Assembly (NCBI GenBank): GCA_014338405.1 | Contig: JTDE01000311.1 | Coordinates: 64,181-128,180 of the forward strand | Length of the DNA: 64,000 bases | From: Paragonimus skrjabini miyazakii | Lineage: Eukaryota; Platyhelminthes; Trematoda; Plagiorchiida; Troglotrematidae | Direction: 5' to 3' | Part shown: positions 21,830-35,776 of the stretch, one piece after another | How the letters are laid out: every line of letters begins with the position of its first letter | Position numbering within the stretch: position 1 is the stretch's first letter | Translations under genes and position numbers: made by a program | The notes under the pieces: model-generated | Seen by the model: only the letters and a program-made list of their open reading frames with translations | Databases searched by the model: none | What the model was told of the DNA's origin: nothing

Positions 21830-24500
21830 TTATTGAAATGTTTGCTGAATGATAGAAATAGTACTAATAAAAGAAAACCAAGCGAAACAACTGGAAGTGA
21901 TATCGATGCAGGTGCGCCATTGACTGCGACATACCGCCACTTCGAATATCGTCTCTAACCAGCGGTTTGAATGATCACGAGGACCCCATCCAGGCAGACG
22001 GCATCTACACACCTTGCTCAGTGGAGCAATCAGGGTCTTCATGTTTCGTGACCACGTTGTTGCTTGACCACCATGTGGTTTCACCCGACTGTTGGTGGTC
22101 TCACTATATAATAGCCGGTACGGAAAACAGCCAGCTGGCATACGCAGTACATGCCCCAACCATCACAGGCTGTGCAACGTGAGTAGTTGACCAAATGATC
22201 GTGTATCTCGAGCGTTTCGGAATACGCGCGGACAAACGATCGTGTTGTTCGCGCGATCAGTCCACTTAATTTGGGCTAATTGGCAGAGACAACGGTGGAC
22301 AAACGCACAGAGTCTGCTACTTCTTTCCTTGCAAACAGACCAAGTTTCGGAACCATACAGCAAAATGGAACCTACACGAGCATTATATATATACCCTTCC
22401 GTTTTAGCGACAATCAAACATCTTTCCAACGTCACCTATGACGTAGACTTGCAAAGATAACTCGTGCCTTTGCTATCATCGCCGATATCTCACCAGCAAT
22501 ATTACAAGCCAACAAGATAGTGCTATAGAAGTATGCGTAAGTGGAGTGACTGGTGAACACCCAAGACGGTTGCCTACAAACCCTCGTCCTACTTGTAGAG
22601 TGAACATACAGTAATCGCAATTGAGTCTGTTGCAAAAAGGCAGTTCTAGAGGACGTTGAGAGCAACCGAATCGGAAACAGCCTACATGTCTAACAAGTCC
22701 AAGACCGTCGGCTACCTATAAGAGTGTCCATGCTCCAAAATCCGTCACAAGGTGAAATGAGATTGGAGTAACTTCGATCTGATCGGAACGTCATCCGTTC
22801 TTTGCCAATCTAGTTTGGTGAGCCAACGTAAAAAAAGGCCAGTGAGTAACTTGGAGGCAACAGACACTAGACTGATGCCTTCATGCTTGTCTCATTGACT
22901 TCGGGCCCCCTATTTGAAAACGGGAATTACCGTTGATAAGCATCAAGCAAAAGGTACCTCTTCCCTCTCCCATATCGTCTGGAGGAGTTTTGTCAGTTTT
23001 GATATCAGCCACTCGCCACCATCCTTGAAAAGAAAAGGAGAGAGGATGTCTGGTCCAGGACGCTTATTACGCTTCAATAATTTGAGCCCCAGGACCACTT
23101 CTGTTTCCGACGAAAGGCCACCTGAAACACAATAACTGACCCTTCGGGTCCAGTTGTCCACATGATTTGGTTGAGGCCAGCTGAACTGTTCTTCAAAATG
23201 TTCAGCCCACTTGTCAATTTGGCATGATTGATTGGTGATAATTGAACTATCGTTTCCGCATATGGTTTCACTTACATCGAATCGACGACCAATACAACCA
23301 CAAATTCCCAAATGAAAAGATTTTTCCATCTCTTTTGACCCTGCAAAAAATGGTGCCCACGGTCTTTACAAACCTTTTGGTCAACTTCCGTTGATGTTCT
23401 CAAAGGTCATCATCATATTCAGAACCATCTGGAATTGAGCGATGCCTTTTCCTGAGAATTATCGACGTGACGGAAATCCAGTTCTGTCGCAACTGAACGG
23501 CTCCTCTGGAACATACCTTTTGGTAGCATGTTTTCATAATTGTACTGATTTGTTTCCAGTGTTTGTTACGATCTCTCATCTGACGCAAACTGGGCAACCT
23601 GCTCACCAACGCCTCTCGATAAGTGCTCTTCACACCCTCATCGTTCGAATGCCAGTTGAGAACCTTGCATTTACGAGCCTGTGTCCTCTGGGTAAATGAC
23701 AAAACGAAACGGGCACGCACAACAGCATGGTCCAAGTCCAAGTGGTTGCGCCAAAAGGCACGACAGACATTAACGGAGTAGCGCCGTCTGTAAGTTACTG
23801 TTACGTGGCCGGGTTTCGTCCACGGCTGAGATGCACAAGGAGGTCTCCATATAACACAATGCCTAATCTTGTGTTGGAATGTGGTGCTCAAAATATGGAA
23901 GTCGTGGGATGTGCATGACCGCACTAATCTTTCGCCACTGTCAATGATTTTGTCTGGACACCAAATATACCCCCTAACCGCTTTTCATCCGGAAAAAGAT
24001 GACTAAACTGAGCATTCAGATCATCAGCAAGTATGATGATATCTGAGTTTACCTTAGAAGATCAAAGAAAGCGTCACAGAATGCATCTATAGTAGAACCC
24101 GAACAGCTGTCCTTTGAAGCATACGCCGATCTAATGACTTGCATCGACAGACTTTAACCGACATATTCAGTCTGATGGCACACAAGCGACTGTTCACTGA
24201 GATCCAATCGAGCAAGAATTGCTCCGCTCTGGAACTCAGTGCGATTCCCACTGCAGCTTGACCGCGAGCTCCAGCTTCGGCGTCACCAGAAACCCTGAGA
24301 GCAAAACGCTTGGATAAACAATTATCTATGGCTGAGCTTAAATTAACAACCATGTTAGAATCGTAGACTCGCGTCTCCGACACACATCAAGCTCCAGACT
24401 TGAGACAGTACTAGCTAGAGCAGCTTGCAGACCGACTTGCCGAACAGTGCAGACATTGAAGGCGTTGCCTTGGACTTGGAAAATGATTATCACCGGAAGG
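21830..24500 (-). mobile_element. CR1/RTE-type LINE, endonuclease and reverse transcriptase, degenerate
   Basis: Read 5' to 3' on the minus strand. AP-endonuclease start: NVCTVRQVGLQAALA (about 24460) and VSGDAEAGARGQAAVGIALS (about 24280). EN/linker: WRPPCASQPWTKPGHVTVTY and HLDLDHAVVRARFVLSF (23924-23400), then IPDGSEYDD. RT: IDKWAEHFEEQFSWPQ, RNKRPGPDILSPFLFKDGG (23329-22943) and HEGISLVSVASKLL (about 22880). Thumb and tail: SILLYGSETWSVC (about 22360), MGHVLRMP and GWGPRDHSNRWLETI (to about 21950). Frameshifts and stops break it, and the catalytic YADD segment appears deleted near 22670. LINEs of this kind copy themselves by target-primed reverse transcription. The clade is judged from motif style only. 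Confidence 0.85.
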
Positions 24501-27500
24501 CACATGGAAAGCAAAAAATTTGGAGGGTAAAATAGAGGGAAAATGTCCTGATGAGTGAGTAATTTAATCGTCGGGAGAACAATAACTTCTGATACTTCCC
24601 GGTTATTTATGGAAGGGAAGTGAAAATTAAAAGCGTTCACTTTTGAGAAATTGAATGTGTGGAATTATTAGAACCTGTACTTCCAAGAGAACTTATTTTC
24701 AAAAAATTGCCCAATTGAACATAAACGATTAACATTAGTCTAGATTACTTATCCCTTGGGCAAATCGAATTAAATGTTAATCATTGTTGCGACTGGAGAT
24801 GCAAAAATCTACACTACACGTTTAGAGCTCTTCCATATACCATTTACCTGGACAACAAGACACGACACCGCTATTTTGCAAGAATGGTACGCAGCATTAC
24901 ACACATCAAACATATGAACCTGGACAAATTTTGTGGAGTTAACTGTTTGGAATGGCCGGCTTGTAAGTTGGGTCACTAACCAATTGATAACACCTTAGAG
25001 GTTGTTGGCTAGAGTGGGGTAAATCTCAGGGATATATATATATATATTCACCTGTCCAACACAAGAGTTTTGCTGTATTAATCAGTAGGTAGCAACAAGT
25101 AATCAGTAAGCAACAGCAATCATCAACCTTTAACACACTCGAAAGTGTGTTGCCAGCATCTTGGAAGGATCACAACGCAATCTTACAGTTTTGGCGGTTG
25201 CTCGAAAAGGTAGTATCACAAACGTTTACCACGGTTAAATTAGAATGCAGCCATACGTGAGCATGGCTAGGTGCATTTCACATCCTTAATGCCAAGGTTT
25301 CAGTGGCGACCCTCAAAAGTCACTCAGTAGACGATCGAAAGACAGTTAGATGTCAAAGTTATTGGAAAACAACAGCCATCCTTACATCCTACTGCTTTGC
25401 TCCAAGCACCCATTTAATGTAGGCTACTACCAAAGTTAGTTCGAGCATACTTCAAGCATGCTTGTGAATGAAACAGATATAATAAACGATGGGTAGGGTA
25501 CTTCGAATTTTCTCATCACTGACCTGAACTGTATGTTAACGAAACTGCCCAAAGTAATACATTGATTTCTGTTAGTTTGCCCCTGCATGCGTAGATTTCC
25601 ATTTGTGAGGATAGCAGTGAACAACACTTTCACAAACCATCGGTGTTTTACCCGTCAGGTGCAAATTTTGACAGTAGTTTTTTCGCGAATTGCACGACAG
25701 AGGTTCCTCTGCGTTGAACAGAAATGGAGCTCATACACACTAAGTTCACCTAACATCATTGCCAGATTGATAAATCAATGCGTCAATCACACGCTACACA
25801 TGTCACCTCCTTGTCAGACAGGTTGCTTTTCTGTCTTTATGGAGGAGTGGAAACAAGTGCTTGCAACTTTTGCGGACTAAATTGTCAGATTGCTTGAATT
25901 ACCACGACTTTCATGTTGACGGTTAACGCTGCTGACGAGAAAGTTAGACAAATAAAGAACAGTACCACAGAAAGTGTCATAAAGCACCGGTTCTCGAACA
26001 ACTCTTCTAAATTTAAACTGATGTACACTAGTCGCCCAAAATAAACTGCAATTTACGAAGACCTAGCTGCCGATGTTTGTGGGCAGGACCGATTAACCGT
26101 CGCCTCACGATTACAGCCTGTCTCCAAAATGCACCGTGTTGAGGAATCCGCATGTTTAAGACTTTCAGGAGAAAGAGTTTTCTCTCGCAACTCAGCCCAT
26201 TTTTAAGCCGTCATCTAACTCTGTATGTCTGGGCTTGTTGATCGTAGTTTGTAGGAATGATCCTGCTGATTGCATAAGCATACCGTTTAGATACAGAGCG
26301 TACTTTAATGTTTTATTCACATTTTTAATCCGGAAGATGGCCTAAATCGGGTAAATGATCAATATGCTTTTTATGGGTCGAAGACGGATCTAATTTGACT
26401 AGAATAATGTTACGCTGGCCGCTACATTCTTTCAGGTATATTCTTACGCTTGGACCAAATGACTTCTTCCGAGGCAATCCCCTAACTCCGCGACACGAGA
26501 TGTTGACAGCATTCTTGATCGTCAGATTGTGCTCAGTCTGAAACGCCATGCCAAAAATTACGTCATCTTTGGATGACTATAAATGAAGATATGATGTGTA
26601 TACTTTGGGATTTCTATATCTACTAAGTAAGTAGCTTTGCAGTTTTCAGAAGGTTAAAGTGGCATGCAACCTCTATTAACAGTGCCAGCATGTTATCATC
26701 CACCGAAATGTAATTGTCACATAGGTGAGTCCTTATATGTGAATTACAATTGAGGAAAGTTTTACTGCATTATCTTATCCGTGCCACAATCACTATTCTC
26801 AAACTGTTATTCTGATATTTATTTCTCTTCTTTCGCTCTGTTATCTCTTACTCCTGTCCAGAATTTCAGCGGTTTCTATGACCTCGATAAAAAGACCAAG
26901 CAGGAGGTTTTTTCGTATACTGTAGCATTTAAATATGTGAGGTTACCATTTTGTTTATGTGGTAATCGTCGCACCAGTAATACCTCTAACTCCATGATCT
27001 AGGTTCTATTTATCAATTCGTGGTCCCGGAAATCAAATACACCACTCAACATTTCAACCCTGGAATCATTTCGAGCCTCGCCGGATGCATCCACTTACTT
27101 TAGGCCTTATGACTTTTATGCTTTGAACAGTGCCATTATCCACGTGATCGATGTTCATTTAGAATGATCCAAACATCCACTATGCACGGCAAATTCTAGC
27201 AAATTCTAGGAGATTGAACTAAAAAAGCTGGAATTGAAACATATGCAAGAGCTGTTAATTGTTTGTAAAAATTTGGAAGTCGCAAAGTTGGAAACGATGG
27301 TAAATGAGCGAGAGGATGGTTCTCTCAGTAAAGGATCGCTTGATAAACTACTCAGAATCATATCAACGTCTGTACCACCCATATTCCTTTAAGAACGACT
27401 ATAGAGCCCGACCCGTGTTTGTACAATTCACTTGCTCGCCCCGTAATGGATCCCACAGACCTCGCACCACAGATGAGTGGCACAGATTTTTAACCTGTAG

Positions 27501-30500
27501 GTTGCAAAGCGGAACACAGTTGACTGCTTTACAATGACCAGACACAGCGTGCAAAAGAAGGGCCACGCTTGTTGTGAGGCAACCAAACCAATACCACCTC
27601 AAGTAGTTCCATGGTTAGTTCAGCTTCGATGATCGGGCCAAAACATCATTTTTTGGCCTATACATCCAATGATGATGGTTCGGACGCAATCTTGATAAGT
27701 AAAATATTTAGCTGATCGATCACAACTTTCTGGTACTCACCGCGTTGAATCGAAGGCTGTTTCGTCTGAACGGCACTCTTTTAAAGAATTAGACGACGTA
27801 CCTGTCGATCAAGCGTTCGTCATCTTCAACCTGCCGGTAAAACCACCTCTGGTCGGAGAGTTAAAACAAGCCAGTCGTTGGTCACACTCTGTATGTGTAC
27901 AGTTCGGAGGATTAGCCGATGGTGGAGTTAGTCTGCCTATCAGCACCCAAGTTCTTCAGGTCCCTTGTATTCTAGATAAGCGTCGCAGAAGCACAAAACA
28001 GCCATCCATTATTCAAATGATTGGTACTTGAGCCAGCTAATGGCTCATGGGTCATTATCAAACTATCTGTGAAGAATGCTTAATACAGAGATCGTGAATA
28101 CAGAAAAGTTCCAGTATATAGACACGAAGGAGTTACAGATTTTTATGACCTCTGTCAATCTAGAGAATTATCACTATGTGGTTCCATTGTAACGTCACGA
28201 GGGTAAAATGCCCGTAGTTGAAAATCTCTGAAAAGAAGTTGATGTACTTTAAACGACAGCTTGCTCTGAATCGACCTGTTTTGCACGAATACCGGAAGTT
28301 CAGTTGCCGCCAACTTTTAATCCACGGTGGTATTAAACTCAGTATACTATGACCAACCCGAGGGAAAATCGAAAACATTAGAAGTCGTTGTTGATGTTGT
28401 TGTACAATTAAACAATGCATTTTTGGAGAGTCGTTTTTATATCGACTTAAATATAACTGCTAACCTGGTAAACAATGCTCCTGTTCCGTTAGAAACCGAT
28501 TACTTTGGCCGCCTGTGTGGAAACCATGTCCACGCAGCTCGTAGTTCCAAAATATGACCGAGGAGCATTCCGAGTATTATAGTAGCTTGATAAAGACATA
28601 TCTAGAGAGCCTGTGCAGCACCAAGTGATTGTACATCTATTTTGGCTTGCATCTTCCTCGTTTTGTGCAAGTTTGACCCTAAGAAAGACAATGTAAACCT
28701 TCAGGCATGAACATCACTGGAATGTCGCTAGTTATAGATATCACAACTCTTATGCTGGTGACTGCCTGATCCCTTTAGGTATCGTTGCTGAGGCCAGGCA
28801 ATTTGCCTTACAAATATTCCGTTTCCCATCTGACGAAAGGGTTTGACTCTGGTGTTGACTGTTAAACGACGGGAACACACTGAGGGTCATTTCCCATGAA
28901 GTAATGCTTAAGTTAAGGTATCGTCTGCAATTCCTAATTCCTCATGGCCCACTGCCTCCTTACGAGGATTTTACGAGATACTGGTAGCAAATCAGTCACC
29001 TTGTCATCACACTTTAACACAGGTTGCTACAATATTATCCATCGACACTCTAAGCGCTTCAAAAGTGGTTTCGTCCTAGGGTTGTATTTTGCACAGGTGA
29101 GTGGTTTCAGGGTAATATGTCTGCTCTCTCACTAAGCCAGTGTGGTTTGATATGCAAGGTATCTGTGAAGACTGCGAGATATCAGAAAGATAGGCTGTCT
29201 AGATGTTAATGGTTATTGTGAGAATCTAACTGGCAGCCATAGACTGGAGTTGTGATAAAATGGCTTTCGTTCATTATATTCGGTGCATGAGAACACCGAG
29301 CTGCGTTTCTGCTGTGAATGATGGAAAACGGCTTGTGCCAAAGGTGCTGTTGTGTCGAACACCGTTTCATCATCACTCGTTTGCGTGTTTTATCCCCATA
29401 AACGTTTGAGCTTAATTTGGACCCCGGAAATAGCAAGACGGTTATCGACTAGGGGGCTCCGCGAAGAATTTTGGCAGAGGATGTGCGGACTTCTCCAGAC
29501 AGTTTCCCTTAATCCACTCCCTGTTTTGTTAACCTATTGCCCAAAATCTAGTCAATAAGAAAGTGTTGTGTTCGCCTACCTCCTCCAATTGAACGCTCAC
29601 ATCCGCGCGTCCTAATCTTCTCCTGACTCATGCTTGTAAGCCACGGCTACTGGTTGTCAGAACTGCACTAATTTCATTGGCTCCCTGCCCCACGTTGGAG
29701 GTCACATCACTGCAGTTTACCTCAATTCCATTCTCCATGTCGCAGTCATACCTGTCCTATTCGTTTGTAACTCTTCACCTGGTTTCGTTGTGTTGTTGAA
29801 ATGTACCCACGACTCGGAACGAATTGAAGCTCGTACTGTGTTTATGCAATAATCGGTGAACCACTAGTGCTGTTGTTTCTACGATCAGCATTCTTTTCTT
29901 CTTTTTACTTCATGTTCGTAGACAGCAGACGCGTTGCCCAACATGCATCTGGTGGACGTCACAGTGACCGTTAATCTCCGTGGCCCATGCATTCTGTCTG
30001 GTCGCCAGAACCGAACACAGAGACAATTCTTCCGCATCTGCTACCCATAGGTCAAATCAGGTTGTTCTGCGTGAATAAACATGCCAGTATACAGGCATGA
30101 CATGAGTAGACACAGATGATCCGGAAGACGCGACTGAGCTAACGAACGTCACAGAAGGACAATATGTCCGTTTCACCGTTCACTAACGATCTACAGGACA
30201 CTTTAGACAGAGAATGCTAGCAAGTGGGCCATAACTTCTAAACCAGTTAAAGACTTCCTTAACATATAACAAATTCTCATTATTAATAAACAGTAAGAAA
30301 TAGCGGGTCACATGCTGCAGCCCTTGAAAGTTTTGTTCACGAAACGAGTAAAGGGACTGGTATGACATTAGCGAAAGAGTCACCCAGTTTAAAACCCCCA
30401 TGATGATAAGTTTGACCAACTGCAGCATCTAGGGTTGCAAGTATAAGCTAGTGCTTCCACCGTTATCGTTTAAGTCTTATAATCTGTGCTAATCGATTAA

Positions 30501-31413
30501 TCAACGACGTAGACAGTCCAGTCCAGTTGGTTATTAAACTGCTCTTTCGGAGGTGTAAAAACTGTAAGCTGCGAGCACCGGATTGTTAAAGCTGAATCAG
30601 AATAAAATAAATAAATAAATAAAATGTCTTATAACTTATCCCCGTTATAGTCCAGCCTAACAGGGGATGAATTACCAGCACGGAATCTGTCGACACAGAC
30701 ATTAGAATAAGTCTGTTGCTGATAAACCTGTTCACGGAGCTTTGTGGGCACCGTTTACTCTGTGAACTTTCTCGACTAACTGGTGTTGATAAGTTAAGCT
30801 GTTCCATAGGAAGACGCAATATTGAAATAACATTGATGTCAGCTTTCATGAATGTAGGGGCAATTTCCGCAATCTGAACTGATTAAACGAACGCGTGGAA
30901 GAAACAATCAAACGCTTCATTTAGAAACAAGACGATCGTTTCGTTCATCAGTGGATTGTTAGTTATGTCGTGGAATCCAATCCTAATGAACTAAGTTAGT
31001 GTTTTTATCGCATGGTAAACGGATTTAACACGTCATCAGCCGGTACCAACCAGGGAAAATCGCCTCACAGAACGTGCACTTTGTGTGCAGTGTGCCAGTT
31101 CTTACCGGTGCACAGAAACAGACAATCGCCAGCAAAACTGTATCACCGCATGCAGTCAATGAATCATGTTTATGTCGGACAAAATGCATTTCCTAGGGAA
31201 AGTGCACCGATTTGTCTGCATAACTCGAGGTGTGCGAAACTCTTTAGACCGGCAAAGTTTTGGGCCAAAATTTTGCCATCCAAGGTCTAAATGGAACTGC
31301 TTAGACACTGAGGTTCAATTTGGAAACAGCTTAGAAAAATTAACAACTAGGATGCGTATGGCATCTTATTAAAATGTTTACCGACCTGTTGTCTCTGAAG
31401 GTAGATTTTGTGA
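24501..31413. other. Long stretch without recognised gene
   Basis: Only simple repeats (25032-25047; about 30602-30623) and short open frames. The plus frame at about 27790-28010 stays open for about 70 codons (FNLPVKPPLVGELKQ onward) and could be a transposon remnant, but no family could be named. Confidence 0.45.
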
Positions 31414-31735
31414 TGCTCACTCATCAGTAATCTAAAAGATAGCCCATCAGAATCAATGAACTCGAAGATTTCGACCTGTCCCGAATTTCATAACCGCGTG
31501 ATTATCAACCGCAGTCAACAGACAGCGAGTTTGTCCCCTATCTAGACGAACAGGCGAAATGATCACTATTCACCAGCAAAAGTGGTTGAGCATTCAGATA
31601 TAATAATTCAGTCGTGCATACTGTGAAGTCAATGACGCAGTGGCCAACAGGGTTGCTACAGGAAAGCATGGCTAGGGTTCCATTCCAGACCATGGCAAGG
31701 CTGTGCACTACTGACGAAGTCCAACACTGGTAACT
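31414..31735 (+). repeat. R1 repeat, decayed full-length copy
   Basis: Runs from the 5' leader (cagtaatctaaaagatag) through the tRNA-like part (ACGCAGTGG A-box region) to a hammerhead start GCACTACTGACGA at about 31710. Stem II and everything after it have lost similarity, so the ribozyme is dead. Confidence 0.75.
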
Positions 31736-32449
31736 CACAACTAGTCGAACTGTATGATTCAGTTCACTACATGACCTATCTGGTTGTTAGCAGTGATGGT
31801 TTTGTGAAACAGCGACCTTCTGTGAGTATAGTTTTTCAACTGGACACTGGTCTGTTAACCAGTCTGACTTTATGTAAACATGGCTGGTATCACTTCCTTT
31901 TGGATTAGCCTGCCATAGTGATCAAAGGTAAAAAAACCTTTGCATATAAAATGGCTTACGGAGCACCACTTACGCTCATACTCATATACAACTTATCTGA
32001 TGTAAACCCGAAAGAATAAGACCTAAAGATATGTGAGATGAGGTCTTTTTGATCCAGCCGGCTAATATTGGTTAGCCAGGTGGTAGGCTGTTATGATCAT
32101 GAAACCCGTAGTTCTAGAGAAGCGAAAATACAATTCAGCGGTAAACATAAGATAATGTGTATTTCAACATAACGGTTAATGTTAGTACACTCTGTAGAGG
32201 ATTAAGAAAATGTATATAAATCTGGAGCGGAACCAAACAAAATCTTCAGCATACTGCTCACCAAAAAATCTGAAAAAAGGAAAATGATGGCAGGTTAATA
32301 CATTCCCATTGTCTGACAATGAAAAATGCATCATCAAGTTGCACGAATCAAAAATTCATGTCCAACGTAATTAAATTACGTCTGTTATCTCTTCGCTACC
32401 GGTGGGCTGTGAGTTCGTTGACGAGCTATCTATCCGAGACGATCAGTGG
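31736..32449. other. No gene recognised
   Basis: Spacer between an R1 copy and the RTE remnant; no coding or structural signal seen. Confidence 0.45.
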
Positions 32450-33290
32450 AGTTACGGCCGTTTTTGCCGTACCGTCAAGTATCCACAACACCATGACATA
32501 CGGCCTCAATTCATAGCTGCTCCACTGTAGATCAATGACCCCACGGAAGCCTGTCTAGAACGTAATCCTTTAAACGGTCCGACTCAGGGCTACGTCCTTT
32601 CATGATCTAAAATCGTTAGTACAAAACGAAGCACTTATTTGGTTAACATTCTATTGTCGCAGCTTCTGCCCACCATGATTGTGTTTACGCAGTTTTAGCT
32701 GACTGCACAGCGGCTGCCTCAGAATCCGTTTGTTAGTCACTTTATGGATGTGTGCCAGCCAAGAAATTTGACTGGGCTTCAGCGTGGGTTCAGTACCTTC
32801 TATGCTTTCTATGCAAATACTTCAGTGTTTGGAACCATTTTCGATTACCGAATAACTAAGATGCATCTTAGACATTGCAGACGGAAGAGACTCAGGTATT
32901 GCACATTCCGCTAATGCAAAACCCAGGTTTCGCTGTCACACAACAGCGTAGACATCACCACCACTGAGCGGTGGACACGTAACTTCGTTTACATATTCAG
33001 ACGATAATTCTTCCAAGCGGATCTTTCAATCGTCCAAAAGTAGCGCAAGTCTTGTCTACAAGAGCTGGCAACCCGTGGTCCACAGACAAATTTGCCGATA
33101 AACTGTTACCTCGGTAGCAAAATTTTGTACAGTTACTCACAGTTTCTCCATTGACGTGGATTCTCGGTGTAAATACACCATACCTACCCAGAGAAGCTGA
33201 ACAAAAGTAAATGTCTTATCGGTGTTGATATTCAGGCAAACGTTAGATGCGGTCGTCGCGAAAACCGTGATCAGTCGCTGCAGTCCCAAT
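32450..33290 (-). mobile_element. RTE-type LINE, 3' reverse transcriptase remnant
   Basis: On the minus strand CLNINTDKTFTF, then after a frameshift VFTPRIHVNGETV, KFCYRGNSLSANLSVDHG and VDKTCATFGRLKD (33235-33010). These match the order of the palm-to-thumb region of RTE LINEs (LxINxxKTE, VNG, YLGS-LS, A-FGRL). A heavily broken tail continues to about 32500. The catalytic YxDD lies beyond the recognisable part. Confidence 0.75.
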
Positions 33291-34555
33291 TCACAGTGTG
33301 TAAATAACGCACAAACAGTAGTACGTGCAAATTCAAATTATTTAACTGGTGTGGGACGTCAAAAATCCCGATATTCATCAGCAGACTACCCGTGCGGTAT
33401 TCAGCTTCAGCACCGTTTTCGGAGTTCAGAAGAACAAGTGTTAGGATGGCGAGCAAATGTAGACTAACTGAGGTTGGGACTAGTACCCAACCCCGCTTCA
33501 GGTCATTGACTGCCAAAATCATCATAGGTCAATCCATAGGACTGCGCCTTCACCTTCATACTCACGTACAGAATTTTAACTAGCTTGACGAACATACTCA
33601 GACATACGGCTTTGCAGAACCAACCACATAGGACAGAACAAAAGGGGGCAACCAGACAAGAGCAGTCAAGCTCATTGGATTGCATATCAAACTACTGACA
33701 GAGTAGGGTTGCACGGGCAGCAAGGAACGATCTTTTGAGTATGGTATATACTTATAGCTACAACACGGATGTCTTCCAGGTACGGAAGGATAGGAGGTAA
33801 TCTGAAACAAAGAACACTCCGATGGCCCAAAAACTGAGCATGACCGCCGTCGTATTAATCTGTACGGTCAAAAACCAATACACAAATTCTCGGAAGCTTG
33901 ACGTAACTTACAATACATCTACTGCGTGCATCAGCAATCAGAATTAGGTATCCGGTTCCTATTTACTGCCCCCAGTCTTGGCTAGTCCTTCACTAGCAGT
34001 CAAGTCGGGTTTTGAATCATTGGTTCTGAATAGGGTCCTCAAGTAAACTCTGTGTCGTTGCGGGTCAACATCTTGAGTCATAAACCTAAGCTGGGGTTAC
34101 TCAAGTCAGTCTGGCGCATGCCTGTGGACCCAAGACGTTGTCTGTTGGGGCGCGCAATGTGCCTTTTCTGCCGGATCGATATAGCATCGGACGACCTATT
34201 CGCCGCACCGCACTGACTGCCATGAAACTAAGCTATTGCAACATTAATGTCAAAGCCTTCAGTGAGAAAAAGCTTGCAGACCGAAATAAGCTCCTGGGAG
34301 AAAGCACTGGTTTTATCTTTCAATAGACCGGTCAACCAGTAGCAGGTACATGACGGAACGTTTTCTGTCTCACGGTTGCCGACCGTATCAACTCTTTGAT
34401 ACCACCAAACCGCACAGCATTAGCCTTGGATTCACGTCCATGCGCCTGCGACTCGGTTAACGTAAGTCCGCAACTCTTCTCCGTGTTTACGGTCGAACTA
34501 AATGCTACACCTATTATATTCCCATTCGGGTGCGACCAGCATCAAGCTAGACAAG

Positions 34556-34740
34556 CAATAACAACGGTAGAGAGAATCCGTGACACAGCAGAAGTACAAA
34601 CCATACTGTCGCATACAGAAGCGGTGGCGTCATTTTTATGTGCGTGAATGAATGAGTCGTTGGACGACCAATCAGAAGGCAGCTTGGGTCTCAGCACGAG
34701 TGTGGGGGCACGCAGGCGGCCGTGATACGCATACAACACC
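34556..34740 (+). repeat. Dispersed repeat R3, copy 1
   Basis: About 180 bp colinear with 46699-46873. Shared blocks are ggtagagagaa, gaatgagtcgttggacg, gaccaatca and cagcacgag. The nature is unknown; no coding capacity seen. Confidence 0.75.
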
Positions 34741-35040
34741 TACGATAACAAGAACCTGTTTAAAGATCAGCTCTCTTTCATAGTCTGCTCGAAACTGGTG
34801 TGCAACCGTCTACTTGTTTTGAGCAACACGCAAGTTATGCACTAGTCAGTAGCTTGACCGGGGATCCTTAAACGGCGCGGTATTGGTACACCCAATGGAA
34901 CAGTTATAGTTTGCTCCATCCCTGCGCTACTCATCAGGTGGCTATTACAAACACCTGATTCCAGTTGGATGTGAGCGACATCAAGATGTGCACTCATCCA
35001 CGAAGTGGTCACCATGACAACCTCCGTCTTAATGCACAGT

Positions 35041-35528
35041 AAAGCTCACAATACGGTAAGGAGGCTATCCGGCGATGACAAATTCTCCATAATAATAATT
35101 GGCACGCCGGATAGTCATCATTTTAATTCTATTAAAACAGAAGTTCAGTCACTGTTCACAAATGTCTCGCTATATGAGACTATTATATTTGTGAGTTCGT
35201 TGAAACGGGTCACACGACTATACCTCTACCTAGTGATATTCTATGGGAAACTGTATTATTATGCATTGAGAACGTCAGTTTTTGTTTCCTTAGTCGATCC
35301 TATCGCCAAGTAGACGAAGTGGCCATGGGAATTCCACTAAGATTCATCTAAGCAGTCTCTTTCATGTTAAAGATTGAGCAAGAGTTTGCCGCTGACATAT
35401 CAGGGCTGTCATAATACAAGTGCTACGTTGATGATACACTAGTATTCAGCCGTTCCAAACAGACAATAAATAACCTGATGCACTGATTAAATAGTTGTAA
35501 TCCTAACTTGAAAGTAATGTGCGAATAT
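35041..35528 (+). mobile_element. Penelope-like element, reverse transcriptase core (copy 2, 5' part)
   Basis: The frame with VQSLFTNVSLYETIIF (about 35140-35190) is the PLE RT segment SLFTNVPLxET. After a frameshift comes YRQVDEVAMGIPL (about 35308-35345), equivalent to the QxDGVAMGSPL motif. Then KCYVDDTLVFSRSKQ, with the catalytic YVDD intact (about 35420-35465), and LKVMCEYENNS, where similarity stops abruptly at an inserted R1 repeat. The element resumes after the gap at about 36237. Confidence 0.88.
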
Positions 35529-35776
35529 GAAAATAACAGTCTATGGGAATGCGACAGCTGCGATCAATTGTGGGTGATGTTCAATCTATATGAAAATCAA
35601 AATCCCCTACTACTCATCAGTAATCAAATACTGCTCAACAAGTCAATGATTTCTGTCACTTCAACTTGGAGAGAAGTCCTAGTCGAGGGGTTATCGATTG
35701 GAGTTAACAGACAGTAACTATGTCTCCTCTCGAGGCAATCTGATCATTGCTCACAAGCGAAAGTGGATGAGCGTTN
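35529..35776 (+). mobile_element. R1 repeat nested in PLE copy 2, running into the gap
   Basis: Starts with the R1 3' part (tctatgggaatgcgacagct) to catcagtaatc, and continues without break into the R1 5' leader (ggttatcgattggagttaac, aagcgaaagtggatgagcgt). This is the order expected at the junction of a tandem dimer. The tRNA-like and hammerhead parts would fall in the N run. Confidence 0.8.

Noticed and set aside
27304..28557. LTR retrotransposon polyprotein
   Set aside because: Some frames stay open for about 70 codons, but no protease, RT, RNase H or integrase motif and no LTR pair could be recognised.
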